Below are positions 19,354-29,629 of a stretch of DNA of 64,000 bases, piece after piece. Position numbers and translations under genes: made by a program. The notes under the pieces are model-generated. The model was given only the letters and a program-made list of their open reading frames with translations, ran no database searches and was not told the origin of the DNA. The stretch comes from Euglena gracilis (Eukaryota; Euglenida; Euglenophyceae; Euglenales). How positions within the stretch are numbered: position 1 is the stretch's first letter; the number at the start of each line of letters is the position of its first letter. Location of the stretch: positions 69,692,670 to 69,756,669 of the forward strand of contig CP154954.1 of NCBI GenBank assembly GCA_039621445.1, in the 5' to 3' direction.

Positions 19354-19680
19354 CTGTGGGCAGGGAAGAGGGGGTTCCTTCCCATGCTTGTGTACAGGGC
19401 GAAAACAACGTTGCCCAGAAATGGGCAGGAACACATGGAGAATTATGAATAAAACCGCAATTGATCACAGAAATTCAGAATTGTTCTTTCCCAGACCCAT
19501 CATTTTTGTCCACGTTGCATTTTGCAAAAAAAAGAAGGAAATCTTGAAATACCAGCTGAAGGACGAGAACAATGTGAACAATGTGAAAGGACAAAAAAGG
19601 CGGAATGCATGTGCAGAAATTGTGAAGGTTTTTGAACACGGAAGACCAGAGTGAAATGTCTCCAGTGGACACAGTGTCAC

Positions 19681-19820
19681 CACCCCCATGAGCTCAGCCC
19701 TGGAGAAACGGCAGATCGCCTTATCACCTGCGACTCCGGTGAGCTGCAACTCTATCAGGCCATCCACCTGATACAAATTATCAGGATCAGCCATTCTCCA
19801 CAGTACGGTACCCACTGGCC
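19681..19820 (-). CDS. Well-supported exon of unknown protein (17-20 kb gene)
   Basis: The minus-strand exon starts after an acceptor gaatcacag and reads GPVGTVLWRMADPDNLYQVD then GLIELQLTGVAGDKAICRFS and RAELMG. It ends at one of two GT sites (ATGGGG then GTGGTG, or three bases on). The residue mix is that of a globular protein, and the frame stays open over about 47 codons while its neighbours do not. I do not recognise the family. It belongs with the exons at 20.0-20.1, 19.2-19.35 and 18.3-18.45 kb. Confidence 0.6.
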
Positions 19821-20035
19821 CTGTGATTCTCATTAAGATGGTTTTACAGAAAAATTTGATACTCCTCTCTTCGGGAGAAATTCAGAAATGCATCGAAAAA
19901 ATGCAGCCAAATACATCAAAACACAGGAGGCATAAATGCTATCCTGCAAAATCACAAAACTCACAAACAAAAAGTTTGGCATTCCTTCCATCTGCTGGGA
20001 TTAGACTGCACAGAGGGGCTGTGCAGACAGCTCAT

Positions 20036-20115
20036 TACAGTAGGCGTCCGCGGTGGCAACATCGTGCAAGTACACCCGCAGAACCCACACATTGCGCATC
20101 TTGTCGCACCGCAGT
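20036..20115 (-). CDS. Exon of unknown protein (17-20 kb gene)
   Basis: The minus strand reads LRCDKMRNVWVLRVYLHDVA then TADAYC. A donor GCCTACT then GTAATG would end it near 20036. If it is not spliced there, the frame continues NELSAQPLCAV to a stop at 20001. The upstream boundary is unclear; the sequence before it is A-rich on plus. Good coding character; function unknown. Confidence 0.5.
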
Positions 20116-20119
20116 TTTT

Positions 20120-21150
20120 TTGTGTAATGCAAACAGGACTGGGCCAAGGGCATGAAGATGCCTTCAAATAATAGGAAAGGCACCACAAAAAAAAGGCTCC
20201 GAAATATTTTGAGCACCGTAAAAGTCGAGAATGCTGAACGCTCAGTCGATGAAAATAATTGGACAGAATTTTGAACTTACAAACCAGCTTTCTGAAATGC
20301 AGCAGAACCCCAGAACGGCCAAGGGTTGCAAACCCCTGGACATGTGGTTCTGGTGAGCCTTGTCGACCTAAACATGTGTAAGTTTGCAAAATCACAAAAC
20401 AGATGATTGCAGGGAACAAGAGGCAAGCAACTACAACCTCAAACTGCGCTGACCCACCCCAGGGCGGGAAGGCGAGGAGTCAACCACTCGCCCAAGTGGT
20501 GGGGGGTGGGGACCCTTTACCTGTCGCACCGCTGTGCAAAAAGAATTCCGTTGTGTAAATGGCCTGAAATCAGCAGCGTTGGTGATCTGCCAACCAGAAT
20601 GGGGGAGGTGTGATCAACATTGGGAGATAGACTTGGGGGTCGCCCCTTCCAGGTTTCTTCTTACCAACCCCAGGGAGGGGGGGGGGGGTGCCTTATGGTA
20701 TGGGGTGCCTGCCAGACATCCACTTACAAAGGCGTTGCACACAGTTACAGACAGAAATGCACTCACAAAGAAGTGTTCACAACGATGCTGGTGAGCACAA
20801 AGCATCTTTGGTGAACGTATGTGAACACATAGAAAAATTTGTGTGAACACAAAAAAAATTGTTAAAACATGAAGTAGCCTGATCCACCAACCCCCCCCCA
20901 AAAAATAAGACCCCCAAAAATAAGACCCCCCCTCCAATTCTCAGCAAAAATCCAAAAACTAGATCCCTCCAAAAATAAGACCCGACACCCTCGGGATTTT
21001 GGGGGAAATCCAAAAACAGACCCCCCCAAAAAGTGTGAAAAAGCCCCCAAAATGGGTGAACACGTGATACACAAAAATTTTTTGGTGAACGCGCCAACTG
21101 AATGTCTGGAACCTGTCCATAGCAGGCACCCCCAGAGGGGGTCGGTTCTG
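20120..21150. other. No gene seen; repeats with gtgaacac and aaaaataagaccccc words
   Basis: The stretch 20750-20880 contains reiterated gtgaacac/cacaaag words (minisatellite-like), related to the gtgatacacaaaaattttttt units at 21060 and 32030. The stretch 20885-21040 has five or six copies of aaaaataagaccccc with length variation. Confidence 0.5.
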
Positions 21151-21206
21151 GTGCCTGCCGAGCAAGCCAATTTCCTTGAAAACGACCCTTTCATTGGGCC
21201 CCCGGG

Positions 21207-21635
21207 CAGGGTTCGATATAAGGACAGGTGGGGGGGGGTGGTCCGGCCCCCCCCCCCCTGCGGGCCATGGGGGGGGGGGGGTGGGGGGGGACACCCCCCC
21301 ACCTAAACAGGTGCGCGGTCAGGGTGGCCGAATTTTCGGCCCGGCGCGAAGCGCCGGGCCGAAAATTTTTGACCCCCCAAACCGACCAAAAGTGCCATTT
21401 TGGGCACTTTTTGGGCAAAAATGTGCCAAAAATGCAAAAAATTTTCGGCGCAAAGCGCCGGAGGAAAAAATTGACCCTTTTTGGGGGGGGTCAATTTTTG
21501 CCCCCCAGGGTCGGTCCGGACCCCCCTTGCAGGTGGGGGGGTCCGGACCCCCCCCCCTGCGGGCCAGGAGGGGGGGGGGGTGGGGGGACACCCCCCCCAC
21601 CTAAACCATGTACGCCCTCCTTATATCGAACCCTG
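21207..21635. mobile_element. hAT-like MITE, family B copy 2 (429 bp)
   Basis: Perfect 18-bp ends (CAGGGTTCGATATAAGGA and its complement) are flanked by CCCCCGGG at 21199-21206 and 21636-21643. The middle contains the inverted word ggcccggcgcgaagcgccgggcc and the core aaaattttcggcgcaaagcgcc, each able to form a hairpin. It is the best-preserved member of the family and useful as the reference copy. Confidence 0.92.
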
Positions 21636-21649
21636 CCCCCGGGCGTGTG

Positions 21650-22023
21650 CCGTAGCTACTTGTAACCTGACCCCCCCGGGGGGGGGGTTGAAAGTGCCCT
21701 CCCCTGCTACCCAGAGCACCCCCGGGGTGCGAACTTCTTCAAAAAGAAGCCTAAACCTCCTCAAAAAATATGACCCGGGTCTTATTTTTGGGTCCGTTGC
21801 TGGAAACCTCCAGGTGGTCTCATTTTGGGGGGGTCTTATTTTTGGATTTTTTTCTTAACCGACCCAGGCCCGAAAAAAAACATCCTTTTCAGATTCCCAA
21901 AAGCGTTAAAATTTTTCCTCTGGCGCTTCGTGCCATGTGTAAATTGATGTAAATTGACATTTGGCATGTTTTTTGCACCTCAAAAATCTGAAAATTTTTG
22001 AAATTTCATTATTTTTGTGCGTT
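21650..22023. other. No gene seen; related to the flank of other duplicates
   Basis: AT-rich with tcttatttttgg words. The last 60 bases have relatives near 61090-61140, so the full-length version of the repeat at 22024 probably starts inside this stretch. Confidence 0.45.
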
Positions 22024-22690
22024 GAATTGGGGTTTTCGGCAATTTTTAGGGAAATTTTTCACCGCTCCGGTGCTTCGCGCCGTCAGGGGGGGTCTTATTT
22101 TGGGGGGGTCTTATTTTTGGATTTTGCTCGATCGGCCCAGGGGGGGGGGTCTTATTTTTGGGGGGGGGTCTTATTTTGGGGGGGTTAGCCCCTCTTGACC
22201 ACCCATCGTGTTTCTGAGATGCCCGTGCAGCCCTGCCCGCCCCTGGGCAACCGTCGCCAAGCAAGGTCAGCACTGTCCAGCTCAGGTCGTTCCATGTGCG
22301 GCACACTTGGGCACAAACTTGTGAGTCCCCGCCACACAACTTGCTTAAAGGAACAAGAAGGGGCAACTTAAAGGAACAAGAAGGGGCAATTTCTTCAATT
22401 TGGTTGGCCTGTAAAATTGAACTGGAAGGTTTTGGAAAGGCCGAGCAAAAAAAAAATCTGAGCAACTTCTGGTATCACAAACTGGGGGAAAAAGAACAAA
22501 AGAGAAGAACCGAACCCAAAGCTTCCCTTTGGGACTTCTGGACTAGAAAGAAAATGCGAAATTCAAAAAAAAACGGCAAGCCTGGCCTACTGAGGGCAAC
22601 AAACTTTCGTCAGGGAACCTCACCTTGTTGTGTTTGGACTCAATATTTCCCAATCACCTCGTGGAGTTTACCAGAGTCAAGGTTATGATT
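22024..22690. repeat. Segmental duplicate, copy 2
   Basis: Direct-orientation copy of 1-667 (see that entry). Differences are concentrated in homopolymers and in the G-rich stretch near 22135-22190, where this copy has an extra G-run unit. Confidence 0.85.
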
Positions 22691-22926
22691 AGGATTGGGC
22701 GTCAATTTGGGTCCCAGGGTCCCAGATGGGTCCAGCCCAGGCAGACGGGGGGAGGTGCTACAGCGCTGTCCATTGACCCTCACAGCGGGGGGCTTGACAG
22801 TGCTTTCCCCAGTGCCTGTGACACCTTCCTTGAAAAAAGAGCCCATCCCGACTGCATCGAAATCCCAACCCATTTGTACACTGTGTTCACCTCATAAACT
22901 GTGGTGTTGGCTTTGAGAGGAGGAAT

Positions 22927-23154
22927 CAGGGGTTTTTTTTTAAGACCGGGGGGAGGGGGTCCCCCCACCCACCCACCCCCTGCCCCCGGGGGGTGGGAGT
23001 GGGGGTGGGTCCCAGGACCCATTGACTTTCCCCCGAAAGCGGGCAAAACAATCGCGAAAAATGCTAAAAATAGCACGTTTCAAAAAAAATTGGCGCCTTC
23101 GGCGCCGTAAAGGATATCCCCCCCCCCGGGGGGTCCAAGACTAAAAAACCCCTG
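22927..23154. mobile_element. TIR element, family E (about 228 bp)
   Basis: Left end CAGGGGTTTTTTTTTAAGACC and right end ggtccaagactaaaaaacccctg are inverse complements apart from a few bases. The interior includes ttcggcgccttcggcgccg-like words and C/G runs. Flanks are similar but not identical (GGAGGAAT and AGAGGAAC), so the target duplication is decayed or its limits differ. A related right half lies at 45050-45245. Confidence 0.6.
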
Positions 23155-23299
23155 AGAGGAACTGGCACAGCCCCTTTGGGTCCGCAACCCCCTAACAAAC
23201 TGCTGTGGGGGGTTAAGGGCTGCCAAAGAAGAAGCAAACAACCTCAATCAGAACCCCTTTTCGCGTAAGCAATTGTCCGGCCTGCATCGCCGAGGAAAA

Positions 23300-23400
23300 G
23301 GAACACCTGCTGCAGGAGGTCAGGGGGTGGGGGCAGGGATGCGAAGAGGAGACCACCGATGGTGAGAGCATCCAGCAGCAATGAAAATGGCGGCGGCGAC
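23300..23400 (-). CDS. Candidate hydrophobic exon
   Basis: The minus strand reads SLLLDALTIGGLLFASLPPP then PDLLQQ, where CTGCAGCAG is followed by GTGTTC, a possible donor. If unspliced, the frame continues FLFLGDAGRTIAYAKRGSD to a stop. The hydrophobic segment of about 16 residues could be a membrane helix or a signal segment. The start is not defined because the sequence before it is a degenerate CCACC/CACCG repeat. Function unknown. Confidence 0.4.
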
Positions 23401-23419
23401 CGTGGTGGCGGTGGTGATG

Positions 23420-24310
23420 ATAAAGTGGTTTTATTTTGTTGTGTACCACATTTCTCAGCAGCCAATTAAATTTGCAACCGGCTGCACCCGACCCTTGGCC
23501 TGTCATTGCAGTTAATTGCAGTAATCCATCCTATTATTGTCATTGACAAATGCTACAGCTGACAGCGATGTCTCCAAACTATTCAAAATAAATCTATATC
23601 AAAATGTCTGTGAACTATTGCTGTCAATCGCAACACCTTTGACACATTCCGGATAACTGCAATAATTCGGAAACGTTGCAGTTGACTGCAATGGTCAATC
23701 AACTGTGGTTGATGTATGAATATTTTTTGGAAACAAACCTCTCAAACGTACAGAAACAAACGACGATGCGGGAACATTGGTGCGCAGAAAGAGGAAACTG
23801 TTGAGGAAATGAACACTGATGAAAACGAACGAAATGATTCAAAAAGATTTCGATCAACATAAAAAAAATAGATGTACAATGTGAGAAATTGCATTTTTTC
23901 TGGCTGTCATTGGATTTCGGAAAACTAACTCTTTGCGGGTGCATCCCCTTGCAATTCTTTGCAGCCCTGAAACAAAGTTTGGTATGAAATGAGAGAATGT
24001 TTGGATAAATAGAGCAGCTTCTCTTGAAAAGTGCAAAGTTCCGCAGGCGTGATTATTGAGAACAGAGTATTGCCATTTACCAACAATTTCTGATGCGTTC
24101 TTGGGGGCACATGGGTGATCTCATTGGCAGCAGCAGAGGTCGATTGAAATTAGCGTCTGAGGGGAAAATAAAGACTTTAAACGTTTGAAATGGATGGCAC
24201 AACCCATGGCAACTGGAGGACGGAACGCATTGCCATCCCCTCGCCAGCCCGTACACAGAATGACCCATGGAGATGGTAAACAAAGCTGTCAAGTGGATAC
24301 GAAAACCAAC
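23420..24310. other. No gene seen
   Basis: AT-rich sequence with reiterated gactgcaat/ttgcagt words at 23500-23700. No frame has coding composition. Confidence 0.45.
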
Positions 24311-24315
24311 AACTC

Positions 24316-24397
24316 CTATCGCATGGCATCCCTGGGCAGAAGTGCATCGATAACAGCAACAGTGCGGTCAAACTCCCAAGCTGGATCTGGTGCAGAG
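24316..24397 (-). CDS. Terminal exon of two-CxxC protein gene
   Basis: The minus-strand acceptor GCTTGCTTCCAG is followed by CTCTGCACC. The exon reads SAPDPAWEFDRTVAVIDALL then PRDAMR and a TAG at 24316-24318. It needs two bases from the previous exon, and a donor at 25039 (GGGCA then GTGAAA) supplies exactly that phase. Splicing then replaces an early stop codon with this C-terminus. See the entry at 25039-25249 for the protein. Confidence 0.6.
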
Positions 24398-25038
24398 CTG
24401 GAAGCAAGCAAAAGAGAATCCTCTTGGGAAACAAGGGAAAAAGAAAGCAAACAACATTCAAAATCTCAACAAAGAAAAACTATAAGGAACAGTGAGAGGC
24501 TATTTCTTGTGGAAAATACAGGGGAAAACAGAACCATGAGATTTTTATAGAAATTATTCTGAAACAATACTTTTGCAAATAGAAAATGAATCCCATTGGA
24601 GAAAAAAAAATTGCCGTACAAACGGATTTTTTGAGAAAATGGTTTTTTTTATGATTGCTGTCTTTTCTTTGTCCGTTGCGCCTTGATGGAGTTAGAAGTT
24701 TCCTATCTGGTTTGGAACTCACAAGACCCCAAAATCAGTTTCCAAAACCAAAGGAACACAGCTTAGTTATTTAACTCTGCAGAAATGTGTCAAATTAAAC
24801 ATCATCAAACATTCATTCGGGTGTATTTGGTGGACCTTTCTACCCAAAAAAGATGCTTCTGATTGATTTTCTTTGTGTTGCACTGCCTCTTGTCAACGTG
24901 CCTTTGGGCGTGAAAACACTGCCTGCAAAAAACAACGAACAAATCAAATCACGCATTCAACACCCATCCGAATCAGACCCCAAAGCCACAGCTTCAACAG
25001 CCGACAGCTTCCAGTGCCAGCAGATAGTGTAGTTTCAC

Positions 25039-25249
25039 TGCCCACCGCCTGTATGGAGCCGGGACTGCCAGCCCTGGTTAGGAGGGTTGCACTTGGGACA
25101 CAGGAGCTGCCAGCCGCCATCCGGCAGGTTGAAGATGCGGAACGCCCCGGCCTCCGGGTCGTTCTCGGCCTCGTACCGGCAGACGCAGCACTCGATCACC
25201 GGGTCCGGGACCCAGTCGTCGGGATAGAAGAGCTCACCGGAAGCCCCGC
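25039..25249 (-). CDS. Exon carrying two C-x2-C pairs, probable zinc-binding protein
   Basis: The minus strand starts after CTCACACAG and reads GGASGELFYPDDWVPDPVIE, then CCVCRYEAEND, then FNLPDGGWQLLCPKCNPP. Two cysteine pairs (CCVC and CPKC) about 26 residues apart are typical of small zinc ribbons or treble clefs, so metal binding is the likely role; no named family is recognised. The exon receives one base from the 25901-25937 exon. It ends at 25039 before GTGAAA, handing two bases to the terminal exon. If that donor is not used, translation stops at 25035-25037. Codons are GC-rich against an AT-rich surrounding. Confidence 0.65.
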
Positions 25250-25447
25250 CTGTGTGAGGCACCAAGAGGAGGGCCATACCGATGTGGTTTGAGCCGGGCG
25301 AGATTGACAGTGAGATTGCAGAGGTGTTGTGGTGGCGAATAGCGCTGTTTTCAAGAACGGGAAATTTCGGGCGAGAGGACCGATTGTCTTCGGAGGGAGG
25401 ACAGGAAAAGGGGTGGAGTAAAAGAGTGCAGCACACCACGACTTGCT

Positions 25448-25455
25448 GTCCCACT
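25448..25455. repeat. 8-bp target-site duplication GTCCCACT beside a splice donor
   Basis: GTCCCACT recurs exactly at 25890-25897. On the minus strand the copy at 25890-25897 reads AGTGGGAC. Its first three bases are the AGT of the donor GTGAGT that follows the exon at 25901. Confidence 0.9.
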
Positions 25456-25889
25456 CAGGCTTTTGCTTAAGGACCCCAGGGAGGGTGGGGGTACTCGCTA
25501 GCCAATCGGCGAGACACTCGAAAAAGTGGACTAGCTAGACCCCCCCCCTCCCCCCCGGGGGGTCCGGGGGTCCCCCGGACTGGAAAAAAATTTTCCTCCG
25601 GCGCTGCGCGCCGGAGGAAAAATGAGGTTTTTTACAGGTTTTTGGCTGATTTTGTTCAAAAAATTCCCAAAAATGGCCAAAAACGGGCATTTTCTGGCAT
25701 TTTTGGGGGTCCCAAAAAATTTTCGGCGCTTCGCGCCGGTCACTGGAAAATTTTTTCCCACTAGCTAGCCCTGCTAGCAGACCCCCCCCCGGGGGGGGGG
25801 TCTGCTAGAAAACCCACTAGCCAAATTTGGACTAGCTGCAGTCCAGCCCCCCCCCGGGGGGGTACTGCAATCCCTTAAGCAAAAGCCTG
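25456..25889. mobile_element. hAT-like MITE, family D (434 bp)
   Basis: Perfect 17-bp inverted ends CAGGCTTTTGCTTAAGG, flanked by the exact 8-bp duplication GTCCCACT. The interior contains tggactagct words, C/G runs and ttttcctccggcgctgcgcg, partly shared with 33790-34175. It lies in the intron of the two-CxxC gene. On the minus strand it starts eleven bases after the exon end. Confidence 0.9.
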
Positions 25890-25900
25890 GTCCCACTCAC

Positions 25901-25937
25901 CCACCAACACGACTTTCTTCTCCCAATGCTGGAAGGT
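25901..25937 (-). CDS. Short 37-nt exon of two-CxxC protein gene
   Basis: The minus strand has a textbook acceptor (a run of nine T then GTGCAG) and a textbook donor (GTGGTGG then GTGAGT). The exon encodes TFQHWEKKVVLV plus one base. The leftover base joins the next exon in frame (G + GC), giving VLVGGASGEL across the junction. Both signals and the phase agree, so this exon is well supported despite its size. The MITE at 25456-25889 lies immediately downstream in the intron. Confidence 0.65.
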
Positions 25938-26143
25938 CTGCACAAAAAAAAAGCAAAAGGCCATGGGACACCCTGGGAAGATAACAGCCAAAAAAATGGA
26001 TGAATGGAAAAGCCAAAAATGTTGGGAACCATAGGTGCGGGAGAAGAAGCAGGTAAGAAATAGAAATATGGAAACACACGCCAACCCACGACCCCAACCA
26101 GCAACAGGCAAAAAAGACATGCGAAAACAAAGGCAGAACTTGC

Positions 26144-26240
26144 CCAGGTCTCCTCTTTCCACCCGATCAGCGCGCGTTGAAATCTCGAAAACGTCGTTCC
26201 TTTCCTCACAGATGTGCACTCCCCGGCGCTTGAAGTCATA
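26144..26240 (-). CDS. Candidate upstream exon of two-CxxC gene with GC donor
   Basis: A minus-strand frame reading GTTFSRFQRALIGWKEETW ends in phase 0 at a GCAAGT site, matching the phase-0 start of the 25901-25937 exon. The joined text would be KEETW then TFQHW. The start is undefined; the frame is open to about 26317. A competing reading, YDFKRRGVHI ending at GTGAGG, is possible but its phase does not match. Confidence 0.4.
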
Positions 26241-26249
26241 ACTTCCATT

Positions 26250-26620
26250 TTGGGGAAAACCTCATGACTTCTAATGATAACATCAATGGGTAAAACTTCT
26301 GAACCTATGTAGCCCATTTGAAAGGACTAAATATGAAAATGTGTAATTCACTGACCAAATTTCAATTGTTGCTCTTTTTCAATTAAGCTGCAATGACATT
26401 CTGAAACTGAATTTTTTGAAGAAAGAATTGTTATGACAGTATAACAACGCTTTGGGGTCCAGGATCAGGAAACTAAGCGCCGAAAGAAAATTTTAAGGGT
26501 TTTTGGGAACCTGGAAAATGATGTTTTTTTTGGCCCGGGTTGGTCAAGAAAAAATCCAAAAATTAGATGCCCCCAAAATTAAGGCCACCCCTGGAGGTTT
26601 CCAGCAACGGGCCCAAAAAA
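26250..26620. other. No gene seen
   Basis: AT-rich sequence, then a G/T-run stretch (aaaatgatgttttttttggc). Upstream exons of the two-CxxC gene may lie here, but none could be read. Confidence 0.4.
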
Positions 26621-26629
26621 TGAGCCCTT

Positions 26630-26960
26630 ATTACCTACCCCCCCCCCGGGAAACTGTCACCTGACAGGTTGGCCAGTACCAGGGACCCTGACAACTTCCT
26701 ATGATAACAGGTTGGCCAGTACCGGGGACCCTGACAGTTTCCGGGGCGGGACCCTGACAGTTTCCCAGGTGGGGCATTTCAAGCGAAAGTCAATGAAAAA
26801 ATGACCCTGACAGGTTGGCCGGTACCGGGGACCCTGACAACTTCCAGCATGATAGATTGGCCGGTACCGGGGACCCTGACAGTTTTCCCGGGCGGGACCC
26901 TGACAGGTTCTCGGGCATGACAGTTTCCCGGGGGGGGGGGGGGGTAAGAATTATTAATTA
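26630..26960. repeat. Tandem-like array of gaccctgacaggttggcc units
   Basis: The words gaccctgacaggttggcc, ggtaccggggaccctgacaa and gacagtttcccggg are repeated about eight times in varying order. The same set occurs at 33120-33350, and single words occur near 4560, 18560, 18900 and 33180. No coding frame. Confidence 0.75.
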
Positions 26961-27387
26961 TTAAAATAGGGTCCTATTTTGGGGGGGTCGAGTCATTTCT
27001 GTGGCAGCAAGGTTTCTTTTTGCTACACATATGGTGCCTTTCTCAGGCTGACACCTTTTGTAATGCCTCTTGACAATCCCCCCTGATAACCTATCAATAT
27101 CGAAACTATCCCACCACCTTGAACGCCGCTTAAGACATATGAGAAAGATGGTAATGTATAATGTATAATGTATGAAAGCCTAGGCGTTGCCGCATAAAAA
27201 CCTAAAAAAAAAAAAGCAAAATTCCACCCCATTTCCTTCTTCTAAAAGGTTCACACTCAAATGTGAGCGCCTCAAATCCGAGTCATTGGGGAGGGGGGGG
27301 AAACGGTGAAACATAGGGGATAAAAAAGGTTTGAATCACCTCTGTCTCATCCTTCACCTGAACTGAGACTGTGAATCCTTCTGGAAA

Positions 27388-27648
27388 GTGATTTTTAGAA
27401 ATAAGTTCACAGAATCGAAGTTCTGGTCAGAGGCCTTGATGAGAGAAGATCCAAGAGAGGCGTTCAAGAAGATGTTGCCCAGCCGTCCAAATAGAGCATT
27501 GCATTCAAGCGCCATCAACCAAATGACTAAAATATCGGTTATTGGAATCTCTGCGGCACCATTACAGGAAGTGTTCCTAAGTCACACCATTCGTGTCATT
27601 TATCTATCCCTTCACGCCATTATCACAAAAAAAAAGATTCAACAATGA
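27388..27648 (+). CDS. Candidate exon or small gene (86 codons)
   Basis: A plus-strand frame begins MIFRNKFTESKFWSEALMRE and continues DPREAFKKMLPSRPNRALHS, then ISVIGISAAPLQEVF, ending in a lysine-rich tail at a TGA. The first 45 residues are well mixed and charged. The tail from about residue 65 looks like intron read-through (IITKKKIQQ). A real exon probably covers about 27400-27560, with an acceptor such as ttcacag at 27405-27411. Function unknown. Confidence 0.4.
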   Translation: MIFRNKFTESKFWSEALMREDPREAFKKMLPSRPNRALHSSAINQMTKISVIGISAAPLQEVFLSHTIRVIYLSLHAIITKKKIQQ

Positions 27649-27919
27649 AGTGAGCAAATGGAAAAAATGCACTCTGTCAATCAAAATTTCTGGACGTATT
27701 GTTCTCCCATCCTTCCTGCCAAAGAACCATAATAGCAAGCCTAATGCCCAAAAAAATAAGCACGGAGATGTTATTATTTTTGGTGGAAGCATAATTACCC
27801 CATCCCTTTCACCAGAGGAGGCGGTCCACCATAAATGCACCTGTATTTTTATGTGGAGGGGTGCGTAGGTGTGTGAATAAACACACAAGCATAATACACA
27901 TGCATACATTTATGTTTAT

Positions 27920-28069
27920 ATGTGTGCATGTACATATATGTCCTGCATTTTCATGTACATGAGTTTGTATATGTACATGTATATGTATATGTATACGTAT
28001 ACATATACGTATAGGTATAGGTATAGGTATACGTATATGTATATGTATGTGTATGTGTATGTGTATGTG

Positions 28070-28155
<86 letters not shown>

Positions 28156-28156
28156 G

Positions 28157-28225
<69 letters not shown>

Positions 28226-28243
28226 CATATATATGTATGTATG

Positions 28244-28336
<93 letters not shown>

Positions 28337-28783
28337 CTGTCTCTGTCTATGTATCTGTTCTATGTGTCTCTGTATCTGTATATGTATGTATCTGTATATG
28401 TCTCTGTATGTCTGTCTCTGTATGTATATGTCTCTGTATCTGTCTCTGTATATGTATATGTCTATGTATGTATATGTCTATGTATATGTATGTCTCTGTC
28501 TCGTATATGTATATGTCTCTTTGTATATGTCTCTGTCTCTGTATCTGTCTCTGTATCTGTTTCTGTATATGTATATGTATCTGTCTAGTCTCTGTATATG
28601 TATATGTCTCTATGTTCTCTGTCTCTGTATATGTCTCTGTCTTGTATGTCTCTGTTATCTATGTCTGTATATGTATGTATGATATGTCTGTCTGTCTCTG
28701 TCTCTGTATGACATGTTTCTCCTGTACATGTACATGTACATGTATGTACATGTACATGTACATGTACATGTACATGTATGTAC

Positions 28784-28824
<41 letters not shown>

Positions 28825-28898
28825 GTATATGTATATGTATATGTATTGTATATGTATATGTATATGCATATGTCTAGGTATATGTATATGTATATGTC

Positions 28899-28934
<36 letters not shown>

Positions 28935-28935
28935 C

Positions 28936-28986
<51 letters not shown>

Positions 28987-29021
28987 CATATGTATGCATG
29001 TGCATACGCATATGCATATGC

Positions 29022-29072
<51 letters not shown>

Positions 29073-29076
29073 CGTG

Positions 29077-29141
<65 letters not shown>

Positions 29142-29161
29142 CTATGTATATGTATATGTAC

Positions 29162-29211
<50 letters not shown>

Positions 29212-29220
29212 ATTTGTATC

Positions 29221-29269
<49 letters not shown>

Positions 29270-29629
29270 TATGTATATGTATATGTCTATGTATGTTTAT
29301 ATGTATATCTGTATCTGTATATGTCTGTATCTGTATCTCTGTATATGTCTGTCTGTCTCTGTCTTGTCTATGTCTCTGTATATGTATATGTCTGTCTCGT
29401 ATGTCTATGTATACTGTATATGTCTGTATGTCTGTCTGTCTCTGTCTCTGTTGTATATGTCTCTGTCTCTGTCTCTGTCTGTATATTGTATCTGTATGTC
29501 TGTATATGTATCTCTGTCTCTGTATATGTCTCTGTCTCTATGTCTCTGTCTCTGTCTATGTCTGTATATGTATATGTATATGTATATGTACATGTATATG
29601 TAGATGTAGATGTACATGTACATGTATAT
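27920..29629. repeat. TATATG-type satellite, about 1.7 kb, with TCTG-rich centre
   Basis: Long stretches of the hexamer ATGTAT/TATATG (28020-28330, 28750-29290, 29560-29620) flank and alternate with TCTGTC/TCTGTATATG variants (28330-28700, 29290-29560) and TGTACA runs (about 28730-28790). Unit lengths divisible by three keep all frames open. This gives apparent proteins of tyrosine-methionine, cysteine-isoleucine or tyrosine-valine repeats up to several hundred residues, which are artefacts. Confidence 0.97.

Noticed and set aside
19281-19370. Plus-strand exon reading FKDLPKRNLREVDHLEEAMR after a ttcctgcag acceptor
   Set aside because: Attractive, but the opposite strand has a better acceptor (CCCTGCCCACAG), an equally good peptide and neighbouring exons on the same strand.
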